A stretch of 64,000 nt of DNA from Bacteroidales bacterium (GCA_016286055.1 JAEERW010000012.1:26467-90466); one strand, 5' to 3'. Numbered from the stretch's first letter, positions 25,019-35,074 are shown. Numbers and translations are program-made. Notes: generated by a model from the sequence alone, not told the origin.

Positions 25019-27001
25019 TTACTCAATCATCGAAAATGGCATAGCAGGCAGGCCGTCTTTGTTGTAGAAATTGAGGCTGCCGGGGTTGTCGGCCCAAGCG
25101 TAACGCACTGCTATCGGGTTCTTTACTTTTTTGGACGAAACCTTCACCTCGTTGCCCGAGATAACGGCATCAGCCCAAAAATACTTGCCGTCCTCGCCAC
25201 AGAGGGCAAATCCGCGGAGGGGCTTGTTGTCGCGAGAAACAAGTCCGCCGCCAATGTTGTCGAACGTTATAGAAACCGTGTTGCCAAATACCGAAACGTG
25301 GTTTGCCACAGGACCTTGCGCCACAACGTTTTTGCCGTAGACATTTTTCTGAGCCATCAACGAAATACGCTCTGCCACAGGCTGTTTTGCAAGCGGGTGA
25401 ATGTCGTTCCATTCGCCAAGGTCGATAGTGCAGACGCAGTATGTGTTGGGAGTGTCGTCGGCAATGCGTTTCTGAATTTCGCGCATATTAGCCCAGCCGC
25501 CGTTCGAGGGGTCTTTTTCCTGCTCCAAAAAGAGAGGCAACTGCACAATCATCACGGGGAAATCGAATCCGAAACGTCCGCGCCAGTCGCTGATAAGGGT
25601 CTGCATCAAGAAATAATACTCCTCGTAACGCTCCACGTTGCTTTCGCCCTGATACCAAATCATACCTTTGAAATTATATCCCAAAAGCGGGGCAATCATA
25701 GCGTTGTAAAGTCCGGCGGGCTTGTATTGGAAGAAAGTTGTCTCCTTGGGAGGAACGCCCTCTGCGCCAAGTTTGAAACTCCATTTGCCCGAAATATCGA
25801 GAGTGTCGCCGCTGAAATCGATGATATAATCCTTGTCGGCAACGAATCCGCCGTTTGAGCCGTTGCTAATCATACGCACGGCAATGGTGTTTTCGCCCTC
25901 TTTGAGCACACCGTCGGGAATATCATAGCGGCGCGGAGGATATTGATAACCAGTGGTGCCCACCTGAGTGCCATTGATATAGATAATGTCGGAATCCACA
26001 ATCACGCCCATAATCAGCATCGCTTTTTTGGCGGCTTGCTCGGCGGTAACTTTTATCTTGCGTTCAAACCATACCACACCGCTCTTAAACTTTAATTTGG
26101 TGTCGGCAATGCGGCAGGGGACGTTCACAGTCTTCCATTTTTTGAGGTCGGTGTCGGGATTTTTCCAATCTTCCTGCACGCCGAGGTCGATGTTCTGATA
26201 GTTCTCGTACCATTTTTGCTCAGCCTCGCGGTCGGCTTTCTTGATGTTGTTCACGTAGTTGTCGTCTTTGCAACGCTGCAACTCGTCGTAATAAGGCTTA
26301 AACTCTTTGAGCCTCTCTTCGCTAATCCAAGCCTCGGCGGGCGAACCTCCCACGGCAGAAACTATCATTCCCACAGGCACATCGAGTTTTTCAACCAAGT
26401 CTTTGGCGTAGAAATATGCGATAGACGAAAACTCGCGGATATTTTCGGGACAAGCCTTTTTCCACTGAGGACTGCCGATAAGGGTGTCTAACGGATTTTT
26501 GAAATAAGGCACTTTCGACACCTCAAAATAGCGGATACGGTCGTTGGCTGAGTTTTCGATAACGCCCGGATATTTCCAGTAGACGCGTCGGATGGGCAAT
26601 TCCATATTGCTCTGACCGCTGCACAGCCACACCTCGCCTATCATCACATCGCGCACGGTGTCGGCATAATTATACCAGAGCGAATCCACCTTGTGCGGAC
26701 GGTTGTATTTGATAGCCAAATCGTAAGGACCGCCAGCATCTTGTTTGGGCAATGTAACGCGCCATTTGCCAGTGCTGTCGGTAACGCCCGAAGCCGAAGA
26801 GCCATTGAGCGAAACTGTTACCTCCGAACCTTCGGTGGCAAATCCCCAGATATTGAGGTCGGTATCGCGCTGCAAAACCATTCCGTCGGAAATCAAGGCA
26901 GGCAACGCATATTTAGGATCCTTGTGCGGTGCGTCGGGCTCGTTGCTGCACGATGCCAACAACATCGCCGACGATATTAAAATAATTGATGATGCTTTCA
27001 T
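25019..27001 (-). CDS. SASA-family sialate O-acetylesterase/acetylxylan esterase lipoprotein
   Basis: This 660-residue protein has an SPII signal (IILISSAMLLASC). The SGNH/SASA (PF03629) signatures are VWLCSGQSNMELP with the nucleophile serine, GGSPAEAWIS, the split second half GMIWYQGESN, and a late NDIHPLAKQPVAERI carrying the Asp-His pair. Between the halves is a beta-sandwich insertion (about residues 280-410). In a glucuronoxylan locus, removal of acetyl groups from xylan is more likely than a sialate substrate. First gene of an operon with the AlbA_2 protein and kdgK. Confidence 0.85.
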   Translation of the reverse strand: MKASSIILISSAMLLASCSNEPDAPHKDPKYALPALISDGMVLQRDTDLNIWGFATEGSEVTVSLNGSSASGVTDSTGKWRVTLPKQDAGGPYDLAIKYNRPHKVDSLWYNYADTVRDVMIGEVWLCSGQSNMELPIRRVYWKYPGVIENSANDRIRYFEVSKVPYFKNPLDTLIGSPQWKKACPENIREFSSIAYFYAKDLVEKLDVPVGMIVSAVGGSPAEAWISEERLKEFKPYYDELQRCKDDNYVNNIKKADREAEQKWYENYQNIDLGVQEDWKNPDTDLKKWKTVNVPCRIADTKLKFKSGVVWFERKIKVTAEQAAKKAMLIMGVIVDSDIIYINGTQVGTTGYQYPPRRYDIPDGVLKEGENTIAVRMISNGSNGGFVADKDYIIDFSGDTLDISGKWSFKLGAEGVPPKETTFFQYKPAGLYNAMIAPLLGYNFKGMIWYQGESNVERYEEYYFLMQTLISDWRGRFGFDFPVMIVQLPLFLEQEKDPSNGGWANMREIQKRIADDTPNTYCVCTIDLGEWNDIHPLAKQPVAERISLMAQKNVYGKNVVAQGPVANHVSVFGNTVSITFDNIGGGLVSRDNKPLRGFALCGEDGKYFWADAVISGNEVKVSSKKVKNPIAVRYAWADNPGSLNFYNKDGLPAMPFSMIE

Positions 27002-27027
27002 TTTAGGTATGAATTATGTTTTTCCTT

Positions 27028-27165
27028 TTAATAATTTCGTAAATGTATTTCTTTCACACCTTCCAAAAGCGTGTTTAGAAAGTGCAGCAACAAGGGTTTG
27101 CTTATCTCCTGTCCGAAGACAATCTTGAAGCCAACATCGGTGAAAGGGTTTACAAAGCGTCCCAT
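27028..27165 (-). pseudogene. Truncated N-terminus of a PDDEXK_2 (Rpn-type) nuclease gene
   Basis: From ATG 27165 the frame reads MGRFVNPFTDVGFKIVFGQE and continues to a stop after 45 residues. This is the conserved start of PD-(D/E)XK nuclease family 'transposase' proteins (PF12784), which are normally about 300 residues. The catalytic part is absent and the remaining space before the esterase gene is only 26 bases. It keeps a good promoter (27193-27223) that now also reads into the esterase operon. Confidence 0.7.
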
Positions 27166-27192
27166 AATATGAATGAGTTTTTTTGTTTAGTG

Positions 27193-27223
27193 CAAAGATA
27201 GGGATTGTGTTTGAAAAATACAA
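27193..27223 (-). promoter_or_regulatory. Promoter of the esterase-AlbA_2-kdgK operon
   Basis: On the minus strand TTG (27221-27223) and TATCTTTG (27193-27200) are 20 bases apart, a full match to the Bacteroidota pattern. Confidence 0.65.
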
Positions 27224-27263
27224 AAAAATAAAATAAATCGGTTCATAATACATTCTTCTTTCT

Positions 27264-27296
27264 AAAAAAGGGAGAGAACCCTCATTCTCTCCCTTT
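27264..27296 (-). terminator. Terminator after uxaC
   Basis: AAAGGGAGAGAA (27267-27278) pairs with TTCTCTCCCTTT (27285-27296), followed on the minus strand by six T. Confidence 0.85.
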
Positions 27297-27317
27297 AATT
27301 ATCTATTGTGTAAACAA

Positions 27318-28718
27318 TTAAAATCTAAAATATTCCTTTGCATTTCGGTAGCAGATGTCGCTTACCATATTGCCAAGGAGGTTGATATCGTTGGGGAGTT
27401 CGCCGTTTTCTACGTCGGTGCCAAGGATGTTGCAGAGTATGCGGCGGAAATATTCGTGACGAGGATATGAGAGGAAACTGCGGCTGTCGGTCAACATTCC
27501 GACAAAACGGCTCAGCAAACCGTGGCAACTCAGACAGTTGAGTTGTTTTTCGATACCGTCTTTCTGATCCAAAAACCACCAAGCCGAACCCCACTGCATT
27601 TTGCCGGGCACGCTGCCGTCTTGAAAATTGCCTATCATTGTGGCAAACACTTCGTTGTCGGCAGGATTAATATTGTAAAGTATGGTTTTGGCAAGTTGGT
27701 CGGTAGAATCCATTTTGTCTAAAAATCTTGCCATACTCTGTGCTTGCGAAAAATCGCCGATGCTGTCGAAACCGGTGTCGGGACCCAGCGATGTAAGCAA
27801 ACGGGTATTGTTGTTGCGGATAGGTCCGGCGTGGAATTGCTGCGTCCAACCTTTTTTATGCACCTGAACGGCAAAACGATAGAGTGCTGCGCTCTTAAAT
27901 TTGAGAATTTCCTCGGCGGTAAGGCTGTAACCTGTGCGCACTTTTTGGAAAATGTTTTCGATTTCGGCATCAGAATACGATTCGGAATAGAGAAAATCCA
28001 AACCAAAATCTGCCAAACGGCAACCGCAATCGTGAAAATGGTCGATACGGCGGTCTAAGGCATCAAACAGCGCGTTAAACGAATTGATTTCTACTCCCGA
28101 AACCTCAGCCAACTTGGTGATATAAGCATTGTAAGCCTTAGGGTCAGATACTTCCGAAGCCTTGTCGGGTCGCCAAGCGGGCAGCACTTTGATTGGGCAG
28201 TCGCTGTTTTTGATTTGGATATGATATTCAAGTGAATCCACAGGGTCGTCGGTGGTGCAGAGTGTGTCTACATTCATTTTTTTGAGCAATCCCCATACGC
28301 GGAAATCATCTTGCGAAAGCATTTCGGAGGTTTTTGCCCAAATTTCGTCGGCAGAATCGGGATTCAAAAGAATATCGATGCCGAAATAATCTTTGAGTTC
28401 GAGGTGAGTCCAATGATATAGCGGATTGCGGAGAGCATAGGGCACAGTTTGCGACCAAGCCTTAAATTTTTCGTAATCGGTGCCGCTGCCGGTAACAAAT
28501 TTTTCATTGATACCATTGGCACGCATAGCACGCCACTTGTAATGGTCGCCATAGAGCCACGCCTGAGCAATATTGTCGAATTTGTGGTTTTCGGCAATCA
28601 TCTTGGGCGAAAGATGGCAGTGATAGTCGATAATCGGCTGATTTTTGGCAAACTGATGATATAGAGTCTGCGCAGTCTTATTTTTTAATAAAAAATTATC
28701 TGTTATAAATGTTTTCAT
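27318..28718 (-). CDS. uxaC: Glucuronate (uronate) isomerase
   Basis: This 466-residue protein has the full length of UxaC and the family's early metal-site motif IDYHCHLSPKMIAENHKF. It also has AWLYGDHYKWRAMRANG and the late DSRSFLSYPRHEYFRR. It interconverts D-glucuronate and D-fructuronate (or galacturonate and tagaturonate) in the cytoplasm. It lies 5 bases after exuT on the same strand, so uptake and first catabolic step are co-expressed. Confidence 0.95.
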   Translation of the reverse strand: MKTFITDNFLLKNKTAQTLYHQFAKNQPIIDYHCHLSPKMIAENHKFDNIAQAWLYGDHYKWRAMRANGINEKFVTGSGTDYEKFKAWSQTVPYALRNPLYHWTHLELKDYFGIDILLNPDSADEIWAKTSEMLSQDDFRVWGLLKKMNVDTLCTTDDPVDSLEYHIQIKNSDCPIKVLPAWRPDKASEVSDPKAYNAYITKLAEVSGVEINSFNALFDALDRRIDHFHDCGCRLADFGLDFLYSESYSDAEIENIFQKVRTGYSLTAEEILKFKSAALYRFAVQVHKKGWTQQFHAGPIRNNNTRLLTSLGPDTGFDSIGDFSQAQSMARFLDKMDSTDQLAKTILYNINPADNEVFATMIGNFQDGSVPGKMQWGSAWWFLDQKDGIEKQLNCLSCHGLLSRFVGMLTDSRSFLSYPRHEYFRRILCNILGTDVENGELPNDINLLGNMVSDICYRNAKEYFRF

Positions 28719-28723
28719 AGAAT

Positions 28724-30163
28724 TTATTTAACAATCGGTTTGTATTTTGGCACTAAGGTCTTCATAATAACCCACGCAATTAGGTAAGCCACAGCACAAT
28801 AGCAGAACACCATCATATATGCGGCGGGTTTGCCCGTTACGCCAAAGAATGTGAATCCGTCGCCAAGTTCCTCAGCGTGCGTAAATAGTTTTCCAGAGCA
28901 TTTGTTGATTGCAAACGAACAAAGTCCGCCGAACAAAGTGCCTATACCAGTGATAGTTGCAATGGCAGATTTGGGGAACATATCGCCAATGGTAGAATAG
29001 AGGTTGGCCGACCAAGCCTGATGACCCGCACCAGCGAGACCAATTATTATGCAAGGCCACCAAACCGAAGTACTTGCCAAGGGCTGAGCAAACATTGCAA
29101 AGATTGGCAAGAATGCGAAAATGAGCATCGCCCTCATACGTCCGGCGTAAGGATCCATACCAAGACGCTCTACAAATATCTTGGGCAGATAGCCGCCTAC
29201 AATCGACACCGCCGTAACGATAGCGTAGAGAATGAAAATCAGCAACTGACCCATTGTAGATGTGGACGGATAGCCAAGTTCGGAGAAGTATGCCGGCGCC
29301 CAAAAGAGGAAAAACCACCAAACGCCGTCGGTCATAAACTTGCCAACGATAAACGCCCAAGTCTGACGATATTTAAAGCAATCGAGAATCGAGAATTTAG
29401 GGCCGTCGCTGTCGGCATTTGCGTCGGAAGCCTTAGCCTCGTTAGCCTTGTCGGATTCGATGTAAGCAAGTTCGGCTTGGTTTACGTGCCTGCTTTTCGA
29501 CGGTGCAGAATAAAGCCAGAGCCATAATCCCGCCCAGATAAAGCCGATAGAACCGATGATGATGAACGCCATCTCCCAGCCCATACTCTTAGCCAAAAGA
29601 GGAATGGTAAGCGGAGCAGCAAGTGCGCCCACAGATGCTCCTGCGTTGAAAATCGAGGTGGCGTAAGCGCGGTCTTTCTTGGGGAAATATTCAGCGGTAA
29701 CTTTAATAGCCGCAGGGAAGTTGCCCGCCTCGCCGGTGGCAAGTATAATGCGGCAGCCAAGAAACAGCCAAACACTGATGGTAGACACCGTCAATGCTAT
29801 TTCAGAGCCTTTTTCGATAGCGCGGAGAGCCTCCACATTGTCAACGCCAGCAAGCGACATTGTAGTAACACCGCAGGCAGCGTGAAGGCACGCGCCCACC
29901 GACCAAATTACAATAGCCCAAATGTAGCCCTTTTTGGTACCCATCCAGTCGATAAATTTGCCAGCAAAGAGCGAAATCACCGCGTAAAAAATTGAGAAAA
30001 CGGCAGTTATGTTGCCATAATCATTGTCGTTCCAATGGAAGTCGAGGGCGATAAAGTCTTTCCACGTAAGAGAAAGCACCTGACGGTCGAGATAATTCAC
30101 CGTTGTTGCCACAAAGAGCAACGAACAAATCACCCAGCGGAATTTAGTCATTCTATCTGACAT
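28724..30163 (-). CDS. exuT: Hexuronate MFS transporter
   Basis: This 479-residue major facilitator protein has about twelve hydrophobic segments and the anion:cation symporter family start FRWVICSLLFVATTVNYLDRQVLSLTW. It also has the inter-domain motif FAGKFIDWMGTKKGY and GEAGNFPAAIKVTAEYFPKK, which is typical of ExuT and related transporters. Inferred to import glucuronate or galacturonate by proton symport. It forms an operon with uxaC. Confidence 0.9.
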   Translation of the reverse strand: MSDRMTKFRWVICSLLFVATTVNYLDRQVLSLTWKDFIALDFHWNDNDYGNITAVFSIFYAVISLFAGKFIDWMGTKKGYIWAIVIWSVGACLHAACGVTTMSLAGVDNVEALRAIEKGSEIALTVSTISVWLFLGCRIILATGEAGNFPAAIKVTAEYFPKKDRAYATSIFNAGASVGALAAPLTIPLLAKSMGWEMAFIIIGSIGFIWAGLWLWLYSAPSKSRHVNQAELAYIESDKANEAKASDANADSDGPKFSILDCFKYRQTWAFIVGKFMTDGVWWFFLFWAPAYFSELGYPSTSTMGQLLIFILYAIVTAVSIVGGYLPKIFVERLGMDPYAGRMRAMLIFAFLPIFAMFAQPLASTSVWWPCIIIGLAGAGHQAWSANLYSTIGDMFPKSAIATITGIGTLFGGLCSFAINKCSGKLFTHAEELGDGFTFFGVTGKPAAYMMVFCYCAVAYLIAWVIMKTLVPKYKPIVK

Positions 30164-30229
30164 AGCACCTCCCGCTTAAAAGTGTTAAAATATTGATTTT
30201 CATTTAAGTAAAAATTAGTAGAGTAAATA

Positions 30230-31969
30230 TTAATCTTCTTCTTGTGAACCGTAAATGCCGATAAAATCACCCGAAAACGCATGATTGTTGGGTTTGTTGA
30301 CATTCATATAATCTGTCGACATTTCATCTGTAAGTATCTGCCAATCATCATCTTCGTCGAAACGGTATTTAACAGTAAATGTCTCATCTTTATAATTATC
30401 GATATTTAGGCAAATACGTCCATGAAAACTATCGGTGATGTCACATTCAGCCACTAACACATTATCGAGAGTTTCGTTGAGTACTACTTTTTTAAGACGA
30501 AGCACAATTTTTTCTCCGCTTCTTGTAACGCCATATTGCATGGTGTTTCTATCGCCGAGAAACATTGCAAGTCCTGCAAATTCGTGATCAGTTTCGGGCA
30601 TAAAGTCCATAACTGTACCGAACGAAAACCTATTGTTAAGCACTCTCAGGGCGAGGAATCCACAGTGGCGAACACTTCGGAAATTGTTGATTTCCAAAGG
30701 AATATTAATACCTTCTTTGCCATTTGGGAACAATGCCGTGCCAATAGGCGTGCGCAAAAACGACCAGTATCGTGAAAGGGTGTCGGAGTAAAAATGCTCG
30801 TTCATCTTGATGTTAGCGTGAGGGATAAAGCGTCGATCTTGACTGTAACTTGTACCCGCAAAAGGAGTTTCAATAACACGGGGAAGTGGTTCGTTGTGTT
30901 CAACAACGGTAGGCCATCCATCCTCAGTCCATTTAACAGGCATCAAGAATGTCTCTTTGCACATAAAGTTGCCATTAAACTCATCCTCGCGCATGGCTTG
31001 GAAAATTACGTACCAGCGGCCGTCGGCAAGTTCGATATAATCGGCGTGACCCACACATGAAATCTGGTTTGGCTTGCGTTCGAGATAACGCTGTGTTAGG
31101 TTTGGATTGTGCTCATAATGCTCATAGGGTCCAAGAATAGTGTTAGAGCGGTAAATGCAAGATGCAAACCATTTGCCGAGACTACCGCCCTCCGAAGCCG
31201 AAAGGTAGTAATAACCCTCGTGTTTATACATGTGGGGAGCCTCCAACCATCCAGGACGTTGTGTAATGTCGTGTCCGCCTTCAAGTATTGCATGACGTTC
31301 TCCTATTGTAGCGCCATTATCAAGGTCAAACTCCTGTATATATATCACCTTAAATCCATCGTAAGGCGGGTCGTAACTGGGATCGCCCTGATAAATAAGG
31401 TATGTTTTGCCATCATCATCAAAAAATAGGGTTGCGTGAATACCCAATACGCCAAACACATACTGCGGATTTGTCCATGTACCAGCAGGATCTTTGGCAG
31501 AAATTATAAAGTGTCCGCCACCGCCAACAAAAGTGCCTGAGATATAAAACATATCGCGCTCCTCATTGTAACGTATAGTTGGAGGATAGATGCCCTCGTT
31601 GCTACGTAGCGAGGAGTTGAGATACTGTTGTTCGGTGGGCAGTGCAAAATTAATCAGTTCCCAGTTTACCAAATCGGTGCTGTGATAAATGGGGATGGCA
31701 GGATACATCGAAAACGTAGCCGACGCCATATAAAAGTCGTTACCCTTGCGGCAGATGCTTGTGCCGGGATGCGAACCCTGCAATATAGGATTCCACATTT
31801 TGCCAGGGGTAAGAAGAGTGGAGTCGAAATAAGAATCGCTACCCTCGTAGGTAAAATTTTTGAAAAATGCCTGTCCAGGGCGGATAGTGTAGTTAGAGTA
31901 ACAACCCCAAAATGCAGTTACTACAAGCAACAACAATAGTCGCGTCTTTTTTATAATCATTTTTCTCAT
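30230..31969 (-). CDS. GH43 family lipoprotein with GH43_C2 domain, catalytic base altered
   Basis: About 579 residues with a lipoprotein-like signal (LLLLLVVTAFWGC); the start at 31969 or 31960 is uncertain. The five-bladed propeller starts at WNPILQGSHPGTSICRKGNDFYMAS. In active GH43 enzymes this block reads PDPS with Asp as the general base; here it is PGTS, so the base is missing. The probable acid (YYLSASEGGSLG) and the FFDDDGKTYLIYQGD blade are present. A C-terminal concanavalin-like GH43_C2 domain follows (AGLAMFLGDRNTMQYG). It resembles beta-xylosidase/arabinofuranosidase proteins but may be inactive or binding only. Confidence 0.85.
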   Translation of the reverse strand: MRKMIIKKTRLLLLLVVTAFWGCYSNYTIRPGQAFFKNFTYEGSDSYFDSTLLTPGKMWNPILQGSHPGTSICRKGNDFYMASATFSMYPAIPIYHSTDLVNWELINFALPTEQQYLNSSLRSNEGIYPPTIRYNEERDMFYISGTFVGGGGHFIISAKDPAGTWTNPQYVFGVLGIHATLFFDDDGKTYLIYQGDPSYDPPYDGFKVIYIQEFDLDNGATIGERHAILEGGHDITQRPGWLEAPHMYKHEGYYYLSASEGGSLGKWFASCIYRSNTILGPYEHYEHNPNLTQRYLERKPNQISCVGHADYIELADGRWYVIFQAMREDEFNGNFMCKETFLMPVKWTEDGWPTVVEHNEPLPRVIETPFAGTSYSQDRRFIPHANIKMNEHFYSDTLSRYWSFLRTPIGTALFPNGKEGINIPLEINNFRSVRHCGFLALRVLNNRFSFGTVMDFMPETDHEFAGLAMFLGDRNTMQYGVTRSGEKIVLRLKKVVLNETLDNVLVAECDITDSFHGRICLNIDNYKDETFTVKYRFDEDDDWQILTDEMSTDYMNVNKPNNHAFSGDFIGIYGSQEED

Positions 31970-31998
31970 CAAACAAAGCATTAAAAATTAAAATAAAA

Positions 31999-32039
31999 GG
32001 GAGACCGTCGCGTCAGACATACAACCGCGACGGTTTCCC
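31999..32039 (-). terminator. Hairpin between the two GH43 genes
   Basis: GGGAgACCGTCGCG (31999-32012) pairs with CGCGACGGTtTCCC (32026-32039), then a T-rich run on the minus strand. It could be a partial terminator or an mRNA-stabilising hairpin. Confidence 0.55.
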
Positions 32040-32053
32040 ATTATAGCATAAGG

Positions 32054-33097
32054 CTACTTGTCTAAGCCTTCAATAGTCAGAATCTTGCCGTCCTTATCGT
32101 ATTGCAGTTCACAAACTTTAAGGCTGCGGAGCCATGTCTTGCCCTCAGAGGGAACACAATCGTGGTGGAAGAGATACCATTTGCCTTTGTATTCGGCAAT
32201 GGCGTGGTGTGTGGTCCATCCTACTACAGGGGTGAGTATTACGCCCTGATAGGTAAACGGACCATAGGGATTGTCGCCAATGGCGTAGCAGAGCATGTGG
32301 CTGTCGCCGGTGGAGTAGGAGAAATAGTACTTGCCGTTGTACTTGTGCATCCACGATGCCTCGAAGAAACGGTGCGGGTCGCTTGCTTTGAGCGGTTTGC
32401 CGTCTTTGTCAACAACAAGCACGCGGCGGGGAGCCTCGGCAAATTGAAGAACGTCGTCGCTCATTTTAACAACAAAACTTGGAAGAGCGGGCATGTCGGG
32501 TTTTGAAAAAAGTTCGCCGTTGCGTGTGGGCTCGGCACCCATATCTACAAGACTGTTTTCGTCGCCGTGTTTGCCGTGGATAGGAGCGAAGCCGGGTTCA
32601 AAAGGCTGCCACCATTGGAGTTGTCCGCCCCAAAGACCGCCAAAATATGTGTAAATAGTTCCATCGTCGTCTTTAAAAGCGCAGGGGTCGATAGAGAACG
32701 AACCGCGGATAGGCTGAGGCTGAGGAACGAACGGACCTTCGGGCTTGTCGGCTACTGCCACGCCAAGGCGGAACACGCCGTCGTATCCCTTACCAGAGAA
32801 TATGTAGTAGTATTTACCGTTTTTCTCAACCACATCGCTGTCCCAAAGTTGTTTTTCAGCCCACGGAACATCTTTTACATCGAAGATTACACCATGGTCG
32901 TTGACATTGCCTGTCATCGGGTCGCCATCGATTGAAAGTGCATGATAATCCTTCATTTGGAAGTGTCCGCCATCGTCATCCTCTTCGGCGTGAGCCTCCC
33001 AGTCGTGCGAGGGGTAGATGAAAATTTTGCCGTTGAAAACGTGAACAGCGGGGTCTGCCATATAGTCGGCAGGAAACAGATATCTTTTCTGTGCCAT
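32054..33097 (-). CDS. GH43 glycosidase (xylosidase/arabinofuranosidase type), cytoplasmic
   Basis: This 347-residue protein has no signal peptide. All three GH43 catalytic acids are present: Asp15 in MADPAVHVF (base), Asp137 in FSIDPCAF (pKa modulator) and Glu246 in FFEASWMHK (acid). It is a single propeller domain without accessory modules. Cytoplasmic GH43 of this kind cleave xylo-oligosaccharides or arabinosides after uptake, consistent with the nearby GPH symporter. A good promoter (33148-33178) precedes it, and the lipoprotein GH43 gene follows on the same strand. Confidence 0.9.
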   Translation of the reverse strand: MAQKRYLFPADYMADPAVHVFNGKIFIYPSHDWEAHAEEDDDGGHFQMKDYHALSIDGDPMTGNVNDHGVIFDVKDVPWAEKQLWDSDVVEKNGKYYYIFSGKGYDGVFRLGVAVADKPEGPFVPQPQPIRGSFSIDPCAFKDDDGTIYTYFGGLWGGQLQWWQPFEPGFAPIHGKHGDENSLVDMGAEPTRNGELFSKPDMPALPSFVVKMSDDVLQFAEAPRRVLVVDKDGKPLKASDPHRFFEASWMHKYNGKYYFSYSTGDSHMLCYAIGDNPYGPFTYQGVILTPVVGWTTHHAIAEYKGKWYLFHHDCVPSEGKTWLRSLKVCELQYDKDGKILTIEGLDK

Positions 33098-33147
33098 ATT
33101 GGTAATTGGTTAAAAAATTAAAGTTCGTACTGAGTTTTAAATTACGA

Positions 33148-33178
33148 CAAATTTAAGGATATAAAATGAAAACAACAA
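33148..33178 (-). promoter_or_regulatory. Promoter of the GH43 genes
   Basis: TTG (33176-33178) and TAAATTTG (33148-33155) on the minus strand are 20 bases apart. Confidence 0.6.
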
Positions 33179-33256
33179 AAACCGCCAAAGTTTTTTTAGC
33201 GATTTTAGTTGTTTTTTGTCAATAAATAATAATCAAGAGGATTAGCGCCTCATTTA

Positions 33257-35074
33257 TCAAATATTAAAATATGCCACAGTCTTTTTGAGGTTTTCGCTTT
33301 CGACAGCAAGAGTTTGGCTCGATGACGAAAGTTCCTCTGCCGACGATGAATACTGCTGCGTGATTTCGTTTAACTGACGTACTGCATTATTGATTTGCGC
33401 AATGCCAGTGGTCTGTTCCTTGCTTGCCTCGGCTATCTCGCGCACAAGCATAGCGGTTTTTTCTATTTCAGGAAGAATGTTGGTGAGCAGTTGCCCTGCG
33501 TCTTCGGAAATTCTTACGCCCTCTTTGCTCACTTTGTCGATTTCGGCGGCGGCTGTGGCACTGCGTTCGGCAAGTTTGCGCACCTCGGCGGCTACCACGG
33601 CGAAACCTTTGCCGTTTTCGCCAGCACGTGCTGCCTCTACTGCGGCGTTGAGTGCAAGTATGTTGGTTTGGAATGCTATCTCGTCGATAATTGAAATCTT
33701 GGCTGCAATATCTTTCATTGCCGTTACCGAACGCATACTTGCCTCGCTACCTTCGCGAATACTTTCGAGTGCCTTCTGCGCTATTTTTTCGGTTTGACGT
33801 GCGTTTTGGTTGTTTTGCTCTATCGAGGCGCTCATCTGCTCTACCGACGTAGAAACCTGCTCTGCCGAGGCTGCCTGCATTGTGGCTCCACGGCTCATCA
33901 TATCTGAGGCGTTTGACATTTCGCTACTGCTCTGATAGATATTGTCGGCACCAGATATAATGTTAGAAACCACAGTTTTAAGGTTTTGGTTCATAGTGTT
34001 CAACTGATTTGCCATCTCAGAAAATTCGTCGCCGGTGTTGATTTCTACATTGGCAGTAAGGTCGCCCTCGGTGATGCGCTTGATGCCTTCAACAGATTTT
34101 TTGATGGGGTTGATGGTGTTGCGGGTCATTGCCACTATTAGTATAATGCAAATTGCAATTGAGGCTATAAGCAATATTACCATAAGAGTTTGACTCTTGG
34201 TCATACGCTGATTGAGGCTCATTATAATGTTGCTGACCTCTTGCGACTGCCGTTCGTTAAACTGTTTTTCTAATTCGAGCACCTCGTTGCTTATCACACC
34301 CGCCTTGGCATTGTTGGCGGTAACAAGAGCCATTAGTTCGTAATATTTTTTGGTTTTTTCCGAATAGGTCTGTGTGGCGCCGAGCATCTCTTTCATTGTA
34401 GCGGCTTGACCAATTTCGGGAGCAAATTTTGCCACTTGCTTAAAGAGTTCTGTTGTGCGTGTAATAGCCTGCTGTATAAGGTTCTGGTCGGAGATTGTGC
34501 CTTTCGACACGTCTACGAGGTGAAGCAAATCCGAAAGAGTTTTGAGCCTTTGAGCCGATTCTCTTGCGTTGTTTTTGTTGATGTGGGCTATCACCGCCTG
34601 CTGCATTTTGTGGATGTTTGGGAAAAAATAAGTCTCTTTCAATTGGTCCATCTCGTCGTGAATAGAGCGCATATCGTTGGCAAGTGCTATATTATTGTGT
34701 ATTATAGTGTTGTAACGAGCCGATTTGGCTATCATCGAATCCACAGCCACAAGGTCGTCGCCCGAAACACGCTGCTTGATTTCGTTAAAACAGTTCATAA
34801 CCGTTTTGAGATACTCGATTGCCGACAGACGGCGTGCCTCGTCGTGAGTGGTGATGAAAATTTGAACGTCGGATAATCCAAGCAATGTGTTCTGATAGGC
34901 AAGATTGCCCCAATCTTTGGTGGGTATGGCCTTTTCAAAAAACATTTGAGCACTGTTTTTGGAACTGCTCATAATAAAAATCGCCATCACAATAGCGAAA
35001 CCTGTAAGTAGAAGTATTAATCCAAATTGTAGAGTAATTTTTCGTGCTACCGAATGATTCTTTAAGTTTGTCAT
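33257..35074 (-). CDS. Methyl-accepting chemotaxis protein
   Basis: This 605-residue protein has an N-terminal membrane segment ([20 protein letters not shown]), a roughly 260-residue helical periplasmic domain, a second membrane segment ([20 protein letters not shown]), a HAMP domain and an MCP signalling domain. The hairpin tip is [20 protein letters not shown] then [20 protein letters not shown], highly conserved for CheA/CheW contact. No flagellar, pilus or che gene is in the window. Its place among xylan genes suggests sensing a substrate-derived signal, but this is only contextual. A -7 box lies at 35131-35138. Confidence 0.93.
   Translation of the reverse strand: MTNLKNHSVARKITLQFGLILLLTGFAIVMAIFIMSSSKNSAQMFFEKAIPTKDWGNLAYQNTLLGLSDVQIFITTHDEARRLSAIEYLKTVMNCFNEIKQRVSGDDLVAVDSMIAKSARYNTIIHNNIALANDMRSIHDEMDQLKETYFFPNIHKMQQAVIAHINKNNARESAQRLKTLSDLLHLVDVSKGTISDQNLIQQAITRTTELFKQVAKFAPEIGQAATMKEMLGATQTYSEKTKKYYELMALVTANNAKAGVISNEVLELEKQFNERQSQEVSNIIMSLNQRMTKSQTLMVILLIASIAICIILIVAMTRNTINPIKKSVEGIKRITEGDLTANVEINTGDEFSEMANQLNTMNQNLKTVVSNIISGADNIYQSSSEMSNASDMMSRGATMQAASAEQVSTSVEQMSASIEQNNQNARQTEKIAQKALESIREGSEASMRSVTAMKDIAAKISIIDEIAFQTNILALNAAVEAARAGENGKGFAVVAAEVRKLAERSATAAAEIDKVSKEGVRISEDAGQLLTNILPEIEKTAMLVREIAEASKEQTTGIAQINNAVRQLNEITQQYSSSAEELSSSSQTLAVESENLKKTVAYFNI

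Noticed and set aside
24995..25858. 287-codon plus-strand frame
   Set aside because: Antisense to the SASA esterase gene; no recognisable protein and no promoter.
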